Of a stretch of 64,000 nucleotides of DNA, positions 50,668-58,687 are shown one piece after another (the stretch's first letter is position 1; the number at the start of each line of letters is the position of its first letter). The stretch covers positions 512,342-576,341 of the forward strand of contig NZ_JIAI01000004.1 of the NCBI RefSeq assembly GCF_000620785.1, read 5' to 3'. Made by a program: the position numbers and the translations under genes. Source of the DNA: Actinospineispora acaciae DSM 45401. GTDB lineage: Bacteria; Actinomycetota; Actinomycetes; Mycobacteriales; Pseudonocardiaceae. Below the pieces are notes generated by a model that worked only from the letters and a program-made list of their open reading frames with translations, made no database searches and was not told where the DNA came from.

Positions 50668-51006
50668 ATGTTCGTGTTCAGTCGCGCCGGCCGCGAAGCC
50701 CGCTGGCTCCGCAAGGCGCACAAGGCGCAAGAGCTGATCTACCGGGGCATGGACGACCTGTCGGTGTACGCCGACGCGATACGACATCGCGACGACATGC
50801 GCCCCATCACTGGCGACACCAACGCCACTGTCGACTACGGCGCGGCCGGCACCACATCACCCGCCAGCTACGTGACCTTGATCATCGAGGGGCCCGGCTA
50901 CCAGTGGCGGTTCCGACTCAAGGACGGCCCCCGCAGGAAAGCCGACAAGATCGCACAGACCGTCAACACCCAAGCCGCCATCGCGGGAAAAGAACTCCGC
51001 GAATAG
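50668..51006 (+). CDS. Uncharacterised small phage protein
   Basis: 112 residues; AAGGAG seven bases upstream of the ATG. Basic helical N-terminus (GREARWLRKAHKAQELIYRG), then a beta-rich part (SYVTLIIEGPGYQWRFRLKD). No family recognised. Confidence 0.6.
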   Translation: MFVFSRAGREARWLRKAHKAQELIYRGMDDLSVYADAIRHRDDMRPITGDTNATVDYGAAGTTSPASYVTLIIEGPGYQWRFRLKDGPRRKADKIAQTVNTQAAIAGKELRE

Positions 51007-51043
51007 CCGCGCGCGCATTCAAAGGCACCTCTATGAGCGGCCC

Positions 51044-51072
51044 ACTCTCCCAATCCGGGAAAGTGGGCGGCG
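51044..51072. terminator. Hairpin, possible terminator
   Basis: GCCCACT/AGTGGGC arms (51044-51072) with an inner TCCC/GGGA pair around AATCC. It lies in the 119-base gap between small plus-strand genes. Confidence 0.5.
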
Positions 51073-51125
51073 GGCTTTCATGAGCCCGCGCGACACATCA
51101 TCCACTCACGAGAATGGGCAAGCGT

Positions 51126-51287
51126 ATGAGCGCTGAGCAACAACACGAGTCAGAACCTGTCGAGAGGTGTGAAGCGTTCGCGCGACGCGGCACCGGGTAC
51201 GGCGTGTGCGACGAAACGCTCGACGAACACGGCGAATGTCCACGCGCCATGGGGCATCGGGATTCCAACACACTCAAGGAGCTATAG
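51126..51287 (+). CDS. Small Cys-containing protein
   Basis: 53 residues, starting MSAEQQHESEPVERC. Three Cys and two His are spaced as in a small zinc finger (ERCEAF, YGVCDET, HGECPRAMGH). Two bases separate its stop from the next ATG. This type is common among small actinophage genes. Function unknown. Confidence 0.6.
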   Translation: MSAEQQHESEPVERCEAFARRGTGYGVCDETLDEHGECPRAMGHRDSNTLKEL

Positions 51288-51289
51288 CA

Positions 51290-52078
51290 ATGAAAAGTCG
51301 CAGGTACGCGGTTGTTGTGCCGGCAGACTGCTCGCAACCCATCAAGCTAGTCGAGATGGGTAGCGAGGCACCCCTGCGCCTGCTGTACCGGGAGATCGGT
51401 TGCAGCAGGGTTGATGTCGTGCGACTGGACGGATGGGAGAAAGTTCCTGACCTGGACATGTGGCTGGACGACGATGGCCGGCTCGTGCAGGACCCGGTCC
51501 CCAATGTGCGGGCCACTGGGGTCGCGCTCGCTGTTCGAGGGACCGAACTGGACGACGTCTACGTTGGAACGTGCGTGTTCGCTCTCAGCGACCAAGAGGG
51601 CGACACCACGGGCATGACGCCGAGCCAGGCAACGACTGTCTGTAAGACGGCCGATGTGATGGGGGCTCGGATAGACGCCTACCAGGGGATGCGCCGCCTG
51701 ATCGAGCAAGAAAAACGCCTCTGGTCGGAGGTTGGAGCCGTCTACAACTCCGACGCGGATAGGCCAGCTATAGAAGCGGCGATTGCCGAGCTGGAGTGGC
51801 TACCTGTTACCGGTGGCCACATTGTGGGACCGCTCTCGCCCATCTCCACGTTGGAAAGGGCGGCCCGCGAGTTCGACATTTCGCGGGTGACCACCTACGC
51901 CCTCGGCCCCGGGTTGCCCTACCCGGATGGACCAGAAACGGCGACCTACCAGCTCCTTGGGCTGGAAGGCGCGTTCCTCAATCCGGCAGGTCGAGTACGG
52001 ATCTACGTTCTTGACATCGGCACTGCGCTCGTTCCTCTGGCAGTGGACTTCCGACGCCCGGGAGGGGGCCAAGCGTGA
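51290..52078 (+). CDS. Protein with N-terminal DUF3846-like domain
   Basis: 262 residues. Residues ~5-90 resemble DUF3846 (KLVEMGSEAPLRLLYREIGC, then DMWLDDDGRLVQDPVPNVRA). A second part (residues ~135-250) is unrecognised (ERAAREFDISRVTTYALGPG). The stop overlaps the next GTG. DUF3846 is frequent in mobile elements; function unknown. GC appears a little lower than its neighbours. Confidence 0.6.
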   Translation: MKSRRYAVVVPADCSQPIKLVEMGSEAPLRLLYREIGCSRVDVVRLDGWEKVPDLDMWLDDDGRLVQDPVPNVRATGVALAVRGTELDDVYVGTCVFALSDQEGDTTGMTPSQATTVCKTADVMGARIDAYQGMRRLIEQEKRLWSEVGAVYNSDADRPAIEAAIAELEWLPVTGGHIVGPLSPISTLERAAREFDISRVTTYALGPGLPYPDGPETATYQLLGLEGAFLNPAGRVRIYVLDIGTALVPLAVDFRRPGGGQA

Positions 52079-52458
52079 GCACGAGCAAACTCGACGCGCG
52101 CGACCAGGTCATCGTCGCCACCCGCCGCGCTCTGTTCGACGCCCGCTGCGGACCACGCGTCGGGGACTACGTTGTGTTCACCGACGAAGTCGTCCGCCGC
52201 ATCAGCTACATCTGGAACGATCCGCACGAGGCACAGACCTCCGACGGGGGCAGCTTCCACCTCACCGAGAGCGGGCACCTCTCGTTCTCCGGAAGCCTGT
52301 ACCGCTCGGTGCCGCTGCACACCCTCACCGCTACGGGTGCGGTGGTCGACGGCGGGGCGTGGATCTTCCACCACGACTGGTGGACCGCGCACAACGGCGT
52401 CAACTTCCAGATCCCAATGCGGGTGTTCACCTGTAGCGAGGCAGCGCCAACCTACTGA
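52075..52458 (+). CDS. Uncharacterised phage protein
   Basis: 127 residues from a GTG overlapping the previous stop by four bases. Beta-rich with Trp/His (YVVFTDEVVRRISYIWNDPH, WIFHHDWWTAHNGVNFQIPM). Its middle (GGSFHLTESGHLSFSGSLYR) may be a small barrel. Last gene of the plus-strand block, followed by a strong terminator. Confidence 0.6.
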   Translation: MSTSKLDARDQVIVATRRALFDARCGPRVGDYVVFTDEVVRRISYIWNDPHEAQTSDGGSFHLTESGHLSFSGSLYRSVPLHTLTATGAVVDGGAWIFHHDWWTAHNGVNFQIPMRVFTCSEAAPTY

Positions 52459-52480
52459 TCAGGCGATTCGCCTCAGAGGT

Positions 52481-52513
52481 GAGCCCCCGGTGGAAGGTAG
52501 CCACCGGGGGCTC
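52481..52513. terminator. Perfect 13-bp bidirectional terminator hairpin
   Basis: GAGCCCCCGGTGG (52481-52493) and CCACCGGGGGCTC (52501-52513), loop of seven bases. It lies between convergent genes ending at 52458 and 52590. Confidence 0.8.
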
Positions 52514-52589
52514 GCTTCTGTGCGGGGTCGAACCTCCCCGCCGCCGGGTTCTGTGTCCACACTGCGGTGAAGGTACGCAGGCGATGATT

Positions 52590-53510
52590 TCACCGAGCGA
52601 GGGTGGTCGCAAATTTGCTGGTGGGCTGGCGTGTCGCGGAGCGTTCGGCCAGGTCGAGCACGTCACCGATCCGGAACAAGGGCTGGCGGTTGTCACGGGC
52701 GTAGCCGTGAGCAACGAGTCGTTCGCGGTGGTGCCAGACGTGAATGGTCTTGCGGTTGATCCGTTGGCCGTAGAGTTCACCGATGCCCTGGCTGATCTCG
52801 ACGGCAGTGGCGAGGTGTTCGCGCAGCGAGTGCAGCAGCCATCGGCGGCGCTGCTCGACGAGGTAGGGGGCCTGGCACTGACCGCAGTGGGTCGCCCGGG
52901 CAGCCGGTGCGGTGTACAGGTCGTGGTCGCAACGGTCGCAGGGACCGAGGTACACCCGCTCTGGTGGGCGGTCGATGGCCAGGCGGGTGACTCTGATCGC
53001 GTAGTGCAGTTCGTCGGCGACTCGGTGCTCTGAGCGCAGCGCTTCGCGCTGATCGAGTAACCACGCCGCGAGTTGGATGGGTTGGCTGGGCAGATCGACA
53101 TGTGGTGCCCGGCCGCTCAGCGCGAGGTCTCGTGCCGCCGAGGTCAGCGTCATACCGAGCACGTCGCTCACCTCGGCGACGGTGGGCCGGTATCCGAGGG
53201 GAACTTCTCCGCCGCCGCGTGGGGCTCCGGGTTCGGCGATGCGGTCGAGCCGGGCGCGGGTGATGTCCAGCTCGGCGACCAGCGACGGCACGTCGGCGAG
53301 TTCGGAGGCCAGATGGTCGGTGCACGGCGCGCACCGCAGGCCATCAGCCACGGGCCGGCGGCAGCCGGGGCATCGTGGGCCAAGTTCGGTGTACTGCGCC
53401 GGGGCTTGTCGGTGCAGGTGGCCGCAGCCGCCGTCCCAGTCGCACGGGTGGTCCGGGCCGCGGCCGTGGCACGAGCACGGACAGGTCAGCGCGTGTGGAT
53501 CGCTCGCCAT
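52590..53510 (-). CDS. Zinc-ribbon protein with C-terminal helix-turn-helix
   Basis: 306 residues from the ATG at 53510. Three Cys-rich modules: CPCSCHGRGPDHPC, CPGCRRPVADGLRCAPC, and CDRCDHDLYTAPAARATHCG with a final QC. The C-terminal ~60 residues form a HTH_17-like domain (INRKTIHVWHHRERLVAHGY). It is last in the early minus-strand operon. Related phage proteins lie beside replication genes and are probably DNA-binding; exact role unknown. Confidence 0.7.
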   Translation of the reverse strand: MASDPHALTCPCSCHGRGPDHPCDWDGGCGHLHRQAPAQYTELGPRCPGCRRPVADGLRCAPCTDHLASELADVPSLVAELDITRARLDRIAEPGAPRGGGEVPLGYRPTVAEVSDVLGMTLTSAARDLALSGRAPHVDLPSQPIQLAAWLLDQREALRSEHRVADELHYAIRVTRLAIDRPPERVYLGPCDRCDHDLYTAPAARATHCGQCQAPYLVEQRRRWLLHSLREHLATAVEISQGIGELYGQRINRKTIHVWHHRERLVAHGYARDNRQPLFRIGDVLDLAERSATRQPTSKFATTLAR

Positions 53511-53704
53511 GGTCGCTCCAGAGGGTTCGCCGGGTCGGTGCTCGGTGCGGGGACTGGCGTCACCGCCGGGCTGGCGGGCGGGCACGGGCGGTTGTGGCCG
53601 GCCGTGCCGGGCAAGCTGCCAACCCAGCAGGCCACAAGTAGGGCTGTGGGCAGCCACCAGGCCACGGCCAGCAGCACCGCCGCCAACCACGCCCGGGGGC
53701 TCAC
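53486..53704 (-). CDS. Small exported or membrane protein
   Basis: 72 residues from a GTG overlapping the previous stop. N-terminal hydrophobic helix (WLAAVLLAVAWWLPTALLVA) that could be a signal anchor, then a Pro-rich tail. It overlaps the next gene by 25 bases. Function unknown. Confidence 0.55.
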   Translation of the reverse strand: MSPRAWLAAVLLAVAWWLPTALLVACWVGSLPGTAGHNRPCPPASPAVTPVPAPSTDPANPLERPWRAIHTR

Positions 53705-53946
53705 TCTGGCCGCCCAGTGGCGCTCTGGGGCGGCCGTGTGGCGCCGCCGTGGCGTTGGCGGAGTTTCAACAGGGCGCGTGCGGTCCGGGCCGCGTGCAGC
53801 AGGCCGAGCGCATCGAGCAGGAGGCGGGCTTCGTCGGTGTCGCGGACGCGGCTGAGCAGCGCGATCACGTTGCGGGCGTCGCGTATGCGATCAGGCGGGC
53901 CGGGCGAGGCGGTCTGCCGGTAGCCGCCGTGCAGATCAACGGCCAC
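53701..53946 (-). CDS. Uncharacterised small helical protein
   Basis: 81 residues from the GTG at 53946, chosen because AAGGAG lies eight bases upstream; an ATG at 53973 would add nine. Helical, Leu/Arg/Ala-rich (DEARLLLDALGLLHAARTAR). Coupled to the next gene. Confidence 0.55.
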   Translation of the reverse strand: MAVDLHGGYRQTASPGPPDRIRDARNVIALLSRVRDTDEARLLLDALGLLHAARTARALLKLRQRHGGATRPPQSATGRPE

Positions 53947-54034
53947 GGACAGACTCCTTCGCCGGGGCATCACGGAGGGCGGGTCCGCCCCGGTGCGACA
54001 GCGACGAGCCCAGCCCGAACACGTGCGCGGTCAT
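53936..54034 (-). CDS. Possible small gene after the replication initiator
   Basis: 32 residues starting MTAHVFGLGSSLSHRG. Its ATG overlaps the initiator stop by four bases and its stop overlaps the next start, the arrangement seen throughout this operon. Short and without a recognisable domain. Confidence 0.35.
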   Translation of the reverse strand: MTAHVFGLGSSLSHRGGPALRDAPAKESVRGR

Positions 54035-55050
54035 CGCGCCGCTCGCAGTTCGGCGACTACGGCGCGAGCCAACGCCCGTCCGGGACCTGGCGCGGGGCGC
54101 GGAGCGTTGCGTGCGGCGAGTTGGTCGCGGATGCGGGTCAGCCGGCCCTCGTCGATGGCTACCCGCTCGGCCTTGGCTCGTTCGCGCTCGACGCGCTGGC
54201 GCACGGAGCGACACCCGACGCACGGCGGGCCGGGGTCCTCGGCGGGTAGGTGTGCGTGGCGCACGCACCTGGGGGGCGCAGCGCGTGCACACGCGTCCCT
54301 CTCCCTTCCTTCTCCTCTCCTCTTCCCCTTCCCTTCCAGCAGTGAACGACTCACGGGGTTCACTGCTCCGTTCAGTGATTCGTTCACGGAGTCGTTCAGT
54401 GAACGGGACAACGCATCCCGCATGGACTGGTTCAGTGAGTCGTTCATGGAATCGCTCCGTGAATCGCCTCCGGACGGGCTCGGTGTCGCGGGCAGGGAGT
54501 GGGTCGCTGGCTGGGTTGGTGTGTCGTCGAGGTGGGTGAGGCATGCGGCGTGGGCGATGGCGATGTTGCTGGGGTGGTCGGTGCCGCCGTCGGCTCGGGG
54601 GGTGAGGTGGGTGACGGTGAGCTGGGTCGGGTCGCCGGCTGGTTGGTGGCAGACGCGGCAGGTGTGGCCGTCGCGGTCGGCGTAGCGGTCGCGGACCTGG
54701 TTGTCGGTTAGGTCGGGCGGGGTGAGCTTGGAGGGCTGGGGGCGGTTGATCCGCTGGTCGTTGCGGAAGTTGACCATCCACCCGAGGTGTTGTCGGGTGG
54801 GGCCGGCTCGGTAGGGGTGGACGTAGTGGTGGGTTTCGAGCTCGGCCATGAGGGTGGCGATGTCGTCGATGCTCAGGTCGTCGTCGTAGGGGAACACGCT
54901 GGCCTTGATGTAGGCGGGGGTCCAGCGCAGGATTCCTTCGTCGTCGGCGAAGTTCCGGATGGCGATCTCGAGCAGGCGGGCGTCGCGGGTCAGGGTTCCG
55001 ATGTCCTCGTCATTCCAGTGGTCCGGCTTGACGGTCCGGATGCGCGGCAA
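54031..55050 (-). CDS. Phage replication initiator-like protein with HNH insert and internal iterons
   Basis: 339 residues. The N-terminal ~110 residues are the phage replisome-organiser type (RTVKPDHWNDEDIGTLTRDA, FPYDDDLSIDDIATLMAELE, GWMVNFRNDQRINRPQPSKL). Residues ~125-175 hold an HNH-like module (CRVCHQPAGD, TVTHLTPRADGGTDH, CLTHLDD). Residues ~195-230 are a four-residue repeat (SxxND) encoded by 12-bp DNA repeats. The C-terminus is basic and helical. The layout recalls lambda O, with the origin inside the initiator gene. Confidence 0.8.
   Translation of the reverse strand: MPRIRTVKPDHWNDEDIGTLTRDARLLEIAIRNFADDEGILRWTPAYIKASVFPYDDDLSIDDIATLMAELETHHYVHPYRAGPTRQHLGWMVNFRNDQRINRPQPSKLTPPDLTDNQVRDRYADRDGHTCRVCHQPAGDPTQLTVTHLTPRADGGTDHPSNIAIAHAACLTHLDDTPTQPATHSLPATPSPSGGDSRSDSMNDSLNQSMRDALSRSLNDSVNESLNGAVNPVSRSLLEGKGKRRGEGRERDACARAAPPRCVRHAHLPAEDPGPPCVGCRSVRQRVERERAKAERVAIDEGRLTRIRDQLAARNAPRPAPGPGRALARAVVAELRAAR
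54296..54465. repeat. 12-bp iterons and polypyrimidine tract: candidate phage replication origin
   Basis: Twelve-base units of the pattern GTTCAsksArTC lie in phase at 54370-54381, 54382-54393, 54394-54405, 54430-54441, 54442-54453 and 54454-54465, with two degenerate units (54406-54429) and looser ones before 54370. Immediately left is an unbroken 42-base pyrimidine run (54296-54337). Iterons beside an asymmetric, easily opened tract inside an initiator gene are the lambda-type origin arrangement. Confidence 0.65.
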
Positions 55051-55063
55051 GGGGTCACCTCCC

Positions 55064-55384
55064 TTAAGTAAGTCGGTGGGGGCGGCAGAGTTCGTCGATG
55101 AGGGTGGCGGCGGTGGCGGGATCGACGCCGGCTTGCAGGAGCCGGTCGTACTCGGGGCGGCGGTGGACCCAGGCGAGTAGGTCGGCGGGGCTGTGTTCCC
55201 ACGGGATCATGGCGGCGAGGAGCACCGCCAGCGCTCGATGGCCGTCGGTGCCGGGGTGGGCGTGTGCGGCGTCGTCGAGCGCGGCGGTGACCTCGTCGGG
55301 GTTGAACTCGCGCAGCCCACAGGTCAGTCGTGCGGCGGCCGGGATGAGCCGGTCGAGTGCGGCGTCTCCGGTGAGGCTGGTCAT
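55064..55384 (-). CDS. Uncharacterised helical protein of the early operon
   Basis: 106 residues, ATG start two bases before the preceding stop region. Helical with DPATAATLIDELCRPHRL at the end and LAVLLAAMIPWEHSPADLLA in the middle. It lies between the DUF2303 gene and the initiator. No family recognised. Confidence 0.6.
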   Translation of the reverse strand: MTSLTGDAALDRLIPAAARLTCGLREFNPDEVTAALDDAAHAHPGTDGHRALAVLLAAMIPWEHSPADLLAWVHRRPEYDRLLQAGVDPATAATLIDELCRPHRLT

Positions 55385-55386
55385 GG

Positions 55387-56280
55387 TCAGTACCGGGGTT
55401 GGTGGGGGCGCAGGGTGGTGGGGGCTTGTCCGAGGTGGACTGGCACCTGGGTGTGCTCGGCCACGGCGGCGCGGACGCGGTTGAACGCTTCTTGTTCGGC
55501 CAGGTCGGGGCGGTGGAGCTGGTAGCCGATGCCGAGGTGTCCGTCGCGGATGCGGTAGCGCAGGCGGGCGGTGAGGTCGACCGGGGCGACGCCGAGGTAC
55601 GGGCTGACGCGGATGGTGAACCGTTCGGGGACTTCGAGCTGGCCTCGGGTGCCGGCCTTGGCGGTGGTCTCCTCGACGAACCGCAGTTGCAGGTCCCCGG
55701 ATTGCAGCCGGACGCCGCGTTCGAAGCTGGAGTTGCGGGCGGCTTGGAAGGTGCTGGAGATCTCCAGCATCGTGGCGGCGTCGGGTTCGACGATGGACAT
55801 GAAGTGGTCCTCGATGAACTCGGCGAACCATTCCTGGGCGCCGAGCTGGCTGTCGTTGCCGGTCCATGCGGCCCATTCGGGGTCGCGGCGCACGTGCAGG
55901 GTGGCGCGGTGCTGGCGCCATCCGGGCCGCTCGGGCTGGTGGTCGTCGAACACGGCGACCACGCACCCGGATTCGGGGTCGGCCCACCCGGTGGTGGCCG
56001 GGGTGGCGAGGCGGTTGAGGTAGGAGATGAAGTCCAGCGGGTCGTAGACGGTGACCGCGCCTCGGGCCTCGCGGGGCGTGGTGAGGATGTGTTCGAGGTC
56101 GGTCACCTCGATGCGCTCGTCGTGGCGCACGACCCGGACCACGAGCCCGCGCTCGAGCTGGGCCTGGTCGACCGCCTTGGCGGCTTCGGCTTGACGGGCG
56201 AGGTCGGCTGCCTCGGCGACGGCGGTGCCGTTGACCCCGACAACACTTCTGCTGGTGGACCTGGTGCTGGCGGTGGTCAC
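55387..56280 (-). CDS. DUF2303 (YfdQ-like) protein
   Basis: 297 residues from a GTG overlapping the previous stop. Family features: YDPLDFISYLNRLATPATTG near 80, VVAVFDDHQPERPGWRQHRA near 110, AEFIEDHFMSIVEPDA near 155, and FTIRVSPYLGVAPVDLTARL near 240. DUF2303 proteins occur in phage early regions beside recombination genes; the function is not established. Confidence 0.85.
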   Translation of the reverse strand: MTTASTRSTSRSVVGVNGTAVAEAADLARQAEAAKAVDQAQLERGLVVRVVRHDERIEVTDLEHILTTPREARGAVTVYDPLDFISYLNRLATPATTGWADPESGCVVAVFDDHQPERPGWRQHRATLHVRRDPEWAAWTGNDSQLGAQEWFAEFIEDHFMSIVEPDAATMLEISSTFQAARNSSFERGVRLQSGDLQLRFVEETTAKAGTRGQLEVPERFTIRVSPYLGVAPVDLTARLRYRIRDGHLGIGYQLHRPDLAEQEAFNRVRAAVAEHTQVPVHLGQAPTTLRPHQPRY

Positions 56281-56636
56281 TGGTGGCTCTCCTGTGGGTT
56301 GGCTTCGTGGGCGAATGCCTGCTCGAAGGACAGTTGGCGGGGGTCGGAGCGCACTAGGTTGTGCTGCTCGTCGGCGAAGAAGATCGACGCTGGCCGCTCG
56401 TACTCGGGGGACTTGACCTTGATCTGGTCGCTGACCAGCAGCGCGTGCTCGGCCCTGGGCGTGGGCTTGAGGGTCAAGGTGTAGGTGAGCGCTCCGGGCT
56501 TGCCGGTGTCCTGCACGGCCGCCACCAGCTCGCGCAGGTGGGCCGACAGTTCCTTCTCGCTGCGTCCACGGGAATGCGTGCACAGGAACGACGCGAAGCT
56601 CTGCGACTCCGCCTCGTCGCGGGCGTTCTCGGCCAC
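56277..56636 (-). CDS. Small early protein paired with DUF2303
   Basis: 119 residues from the GTG at 56636 (AAGGAG upstream). FASFLCTHSRGRSEKELSAH, then GALTYTLTLKPTPRAEHALL, and ASIFFADEQHNLVRSDPRQL. This protein is regularly encoded just before DUF2303 in actinophages; function unknown. Its stop overlaps the DUF2303 GTG. Confidence 0.7.
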   Translation of the reverse strand: MAENARDEAESQSFASFLCTHSRGRSEKELSAHLRELVAAVQDTGKPGALTYTLTLKPTPRAEHALLVSDQIKVKSPEYERPASIFFADEQHNLVRSDPRQLSFEQAFAHEANPQESHQ

Positions 56637-56668
56637 GTTGGGCTCCTTCCAGAGGTGGGTGGGTGTTC

Positions 56669-57037
56669 TCACAGGTAGGTCGGTGGTTGGGCGTTGTGCC
56701 ACGGGCCGCGCGGGTCGTCATCGACCAGCGGGATGGCCTCACCAGCCGGGGTGAGGTAGCACCAGCCGCGCCGGACCATCCACACCGGAACGTCGGCGGG
56801 CACCTGGCCCGGTGCGACCGCCCAGCCCTGCTCCTTGGCGACCGTGCGGAACGCGCCGGCATGGGCGTGGCAGATGCGGCAGAGGTGCAGCCCGTTGGAC
56901 GGGCACCACAGCCCGCCCTGGGAGCGGTTGAGCCGGTGGTGCCAGTCGGTGGCCGAGACCCGGTCGCACATCTCGCACCACCCACCGGAGCGGCGGGCGA
57001 CCAGGCGGCGGGCTCGCCGTTCCCCGAACGACTTCAT
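56669..57037 (-). CDS. HNH-like endonuclease of the early operon
   Basis: 122 residues. CEMCDRVSATDWHHRLNRSQ near 21-40, then NGLHLCRICHAHA near 48-60, fits an HNH fold with zinc-binding CxxC pairs. The C-terminal half (VPVWMVRRGWCYLTPAGEAI) is extra. The ATG overlaps the preceding stop by four bases. Confidence 0.8.
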   Translation of the reverse strand: MKSFGERRARRLVARRSGGWCEMCDRVSATDWHHRLNRSQGGLWCPSNGLHLCRICHAHAGAFRTVAKEQGWAVAPGQVPADVPVWMVRRGWCYLTPAGEAIPLVDDDPRGPWHNAQPPTYL

Positions 57038-57516
57038 GCCCGTCCCTCCAGCAGCGCGAGCAGGTTGAACCGCTTGCCGAGGCACTGCACGATCGACACC
57101 GCCTCGCCGTCCAGGCCGAGGCAGCGTCCGTCGTAGACGCGGGCGTACTTCGGCACGGTGGCCTCGCCGAGGACGAACGCCCGCCCCAGTGGGGTGACCC
57201 GCCACCAGCCGGCCCGGCCGCCGTCCTCGCGCGGGCGCTGGTCCTCCTCCAGCAGCCCCCAGTACCGCAGCAGCGACTCGTCCCGGGCGCCGGAACCGAG
57301 GCCGCGCAGCGTGACCGTCTTGTTCTGCCACTCGGTGCCGTGCTCGCGGTACATCACGACCAGCGCGCGGGCCATGCCGGCGTGGATGCCGCGGTGGTAG
57401 ACCTGGGCGCGCTGCTGGCAGCACGGGCACGCCGCGCCCTTGCCGACCGCGTGCTGGCGCAGCCACTCGCGGGCCTGGCCCAGCGGGGCGGTGTCGGGGA
57501 ACTGGGGCGCGCTCAT
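57034..57516 (-). CDS. Uncharacterised CxxC protein
   Basis: 160 residues. A zinc-ribbon-like start (ACPCCQQRAQVYHRGIHAGM near 29-48) is followed by a winged-helix-like region (LLRYWGLLEEDQRPREDGGR, GWWRVTPLGRAFVLGE). The pattern resembles phage proteins whose wHTH and Cys pair suggest DNA binding. Coupled on both sides. Confidence 0.65.
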   Translation of the reverse strand: MSAPQFPDTAPLGQAREWLRQHAVGKGAACPCCQQRAQVYHRGIHAGMARALVVMYREHGTEWQNKTVTLRGLGSGARDESLLRYWGLLEEDQRPREDGGRAGWWRVTPLGRAFVLGEATVPKYARVYDGRCLGLDGEAVSIVQCLGKRFNLLALLEGRA

Positions 57517-57929
57517 GGCTGGGTCCAGTTCGTCGCGGTCCACTCGGCGCGGGCCGCCGCGCCCAGGGAGCGGCCCAGCTCGATCTGTTCGCGCAGGGTG
57601 TCGATGCGTTCCTTGGCCGCGCGGTAGAGCTGGTGTTTGATCTCCATCTCCATGTGCAGGTCGGCGCAGCGCAGCACGGCGTCGGCCTTGCGGCGGTCCG
57701 CCGAACCCTGGGCGGAGGTGAGCAGCGCTTCGGCGTAGGCGACCTCGTGCGCCTGTTTGGCCCGCACCCAGTCCTCGCCGAGAGCAGCCGACTCCTCGGT
57801 GGCGTCGTCGAGCAGCCGCGACAGCTCGACCAGGTGGAACACCACGCTGTTCGGTGTGGGGCTGGCCCAGCCCGCCGGCACAGGTCGCAGCGTCCGGTCT
57901 GCGGCGGCTCCGATCGGTTCGATGCTCAC
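57513..57929 (-). CDS. Helical early protein
   Basis: 138 residues from a GTG. Long helical, probably coiled-coil, region (LVELSRLLDDATEESAALGE, then MEMEIKHQLYRAAKERIDTL). It is regularly placed beside ERF genes in actinophages. Function unknown. Confidence 0.6.
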   Translation of the reverse strand: MSIEPIGAAADRTLRPVPAGWASPTPNSVVFHLVELSRLLDDATEESAALGEDWVRAKQAHEVAYAEALLTSAQGSADRRKADAVLRCADLHMEMEIKHQLYRAAKERIDTLREQIELGRSLGAAARAEWTATNWTQP

Positions 57930-58687
57930 GGCCCGGCCTCCTGCTCCTCGTCCAGGCCGCGGAGCTGGTACTCGGGCCGGCTGAACAGGCTCTTGCGGAA
58001 CTCCTCCACATCGCGCATCGACGCCTCCTTGAGGTTGGCGCCGTCGTGGGTCTCCGCGTACAGCTCGGCGATCCGGTCCAGCGGCCACTTCTGCTCCGCG
58101 CAGGTCTGGCGCAACAGCGCCCGCGCCGCTTCAGCTGACGGGGTCGGTTGGCGAGGCTTCTGCTCTGACTTGTGCTCGGGCTTCTGCTCGGACGGGCGAC
58201 GCTCGCTGTCCTGGCGGGCGTGCTGGCCGGCGGGCGCGCGGTCGCGCTGGGCGGAGGGGTGCGAGGCGGCTGCCGCGTCGTCGTCATCGCCGCCGGGGGC
58301 CACCCCGGTGACCGCGCACAGCGAGTACCGCCGGGCGTAGGTGATGGCCGAGCCGAGCACCTGCGGTGAGGAACGCGGGTCCGGCAGCGGGTAGTCGCCC
58401 TGTTCCTTCTCCCCGGACGCGTGCCGAAGTTGGTAGCGCAGCACGAATCGGTCGGAGTCGTCGAGCATGGGGCGGGCCGACCAGCTCAGCCCATGCTTGG
58501 CCAGCAGCGGCAGCACGACGGGGCTGATCTCGCTCAGGTCGGCGTAGCGGTAGGAGTACGAGCCCTTTTCGCTGCGTACCTGGGCGGTGTTGTCCTTGCC
58601 CACCCAGGGCAGCTCGGCCTGGAACGCCGCCAGCGCGGCGCCCAGCGAATCGGCGCCCAGCGAGTCGGGGGCCGGTGTGGTGGTCAC
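57926..58687 (-). CDS. erf: ERF-family single-strand annealing protein
   Basis: 253 residues from the GTG at 58687. The ERF domain covers ~residues 15-140: GSYSYRYADLSEISPVVLPL, LLAKHGLSWSARP, LGSAITYARRYSLCAVTGV, with the acidic GGDDDDAA after it. A disordered Gln/Lys/Pro linker leads to a helical C-terminal tail. It anneals single-stranded DNA for phage recombination and genome circularisation. Confidence 0.9.
   Translation of the reverse strand: MTTTPAPDSLGADSLGAALAAFQAELPWVGKDNTAQVRSEKGSYSYRYADLSEISPVVLPLLAKHGLSWSARPMLDDSDRFVLRYQLRHASGEKEQGDYPLPDPRSSPQVLGSAITYARRYSLCAVTGVAPGGDDDDAAAASHPSAQRDRAPAGQHARQDSERRPSEQKPEHKSEQKPRQPTPSAEAARALLRQTCAEQKWPLDRIAELYAETHDGANLKEASMRDVEEFRKSLFSRPEYQLRGLDEEQEAGP

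Noticed and set aside
52520..52560. Possible tRNA T-arm (GGGTCGAACCTCCCC)
   Set aside because: The loop lacks the TTC start of a T-loop and no acceptor, D or anticodon arms can be placed around it.
53936..54781. Long minus-strand frame overlapping the replication initiator
   Set aside because: Pro/Arg-rich shadow frame; only its last ~32 codons, which start with a coupled ATG, might be real.
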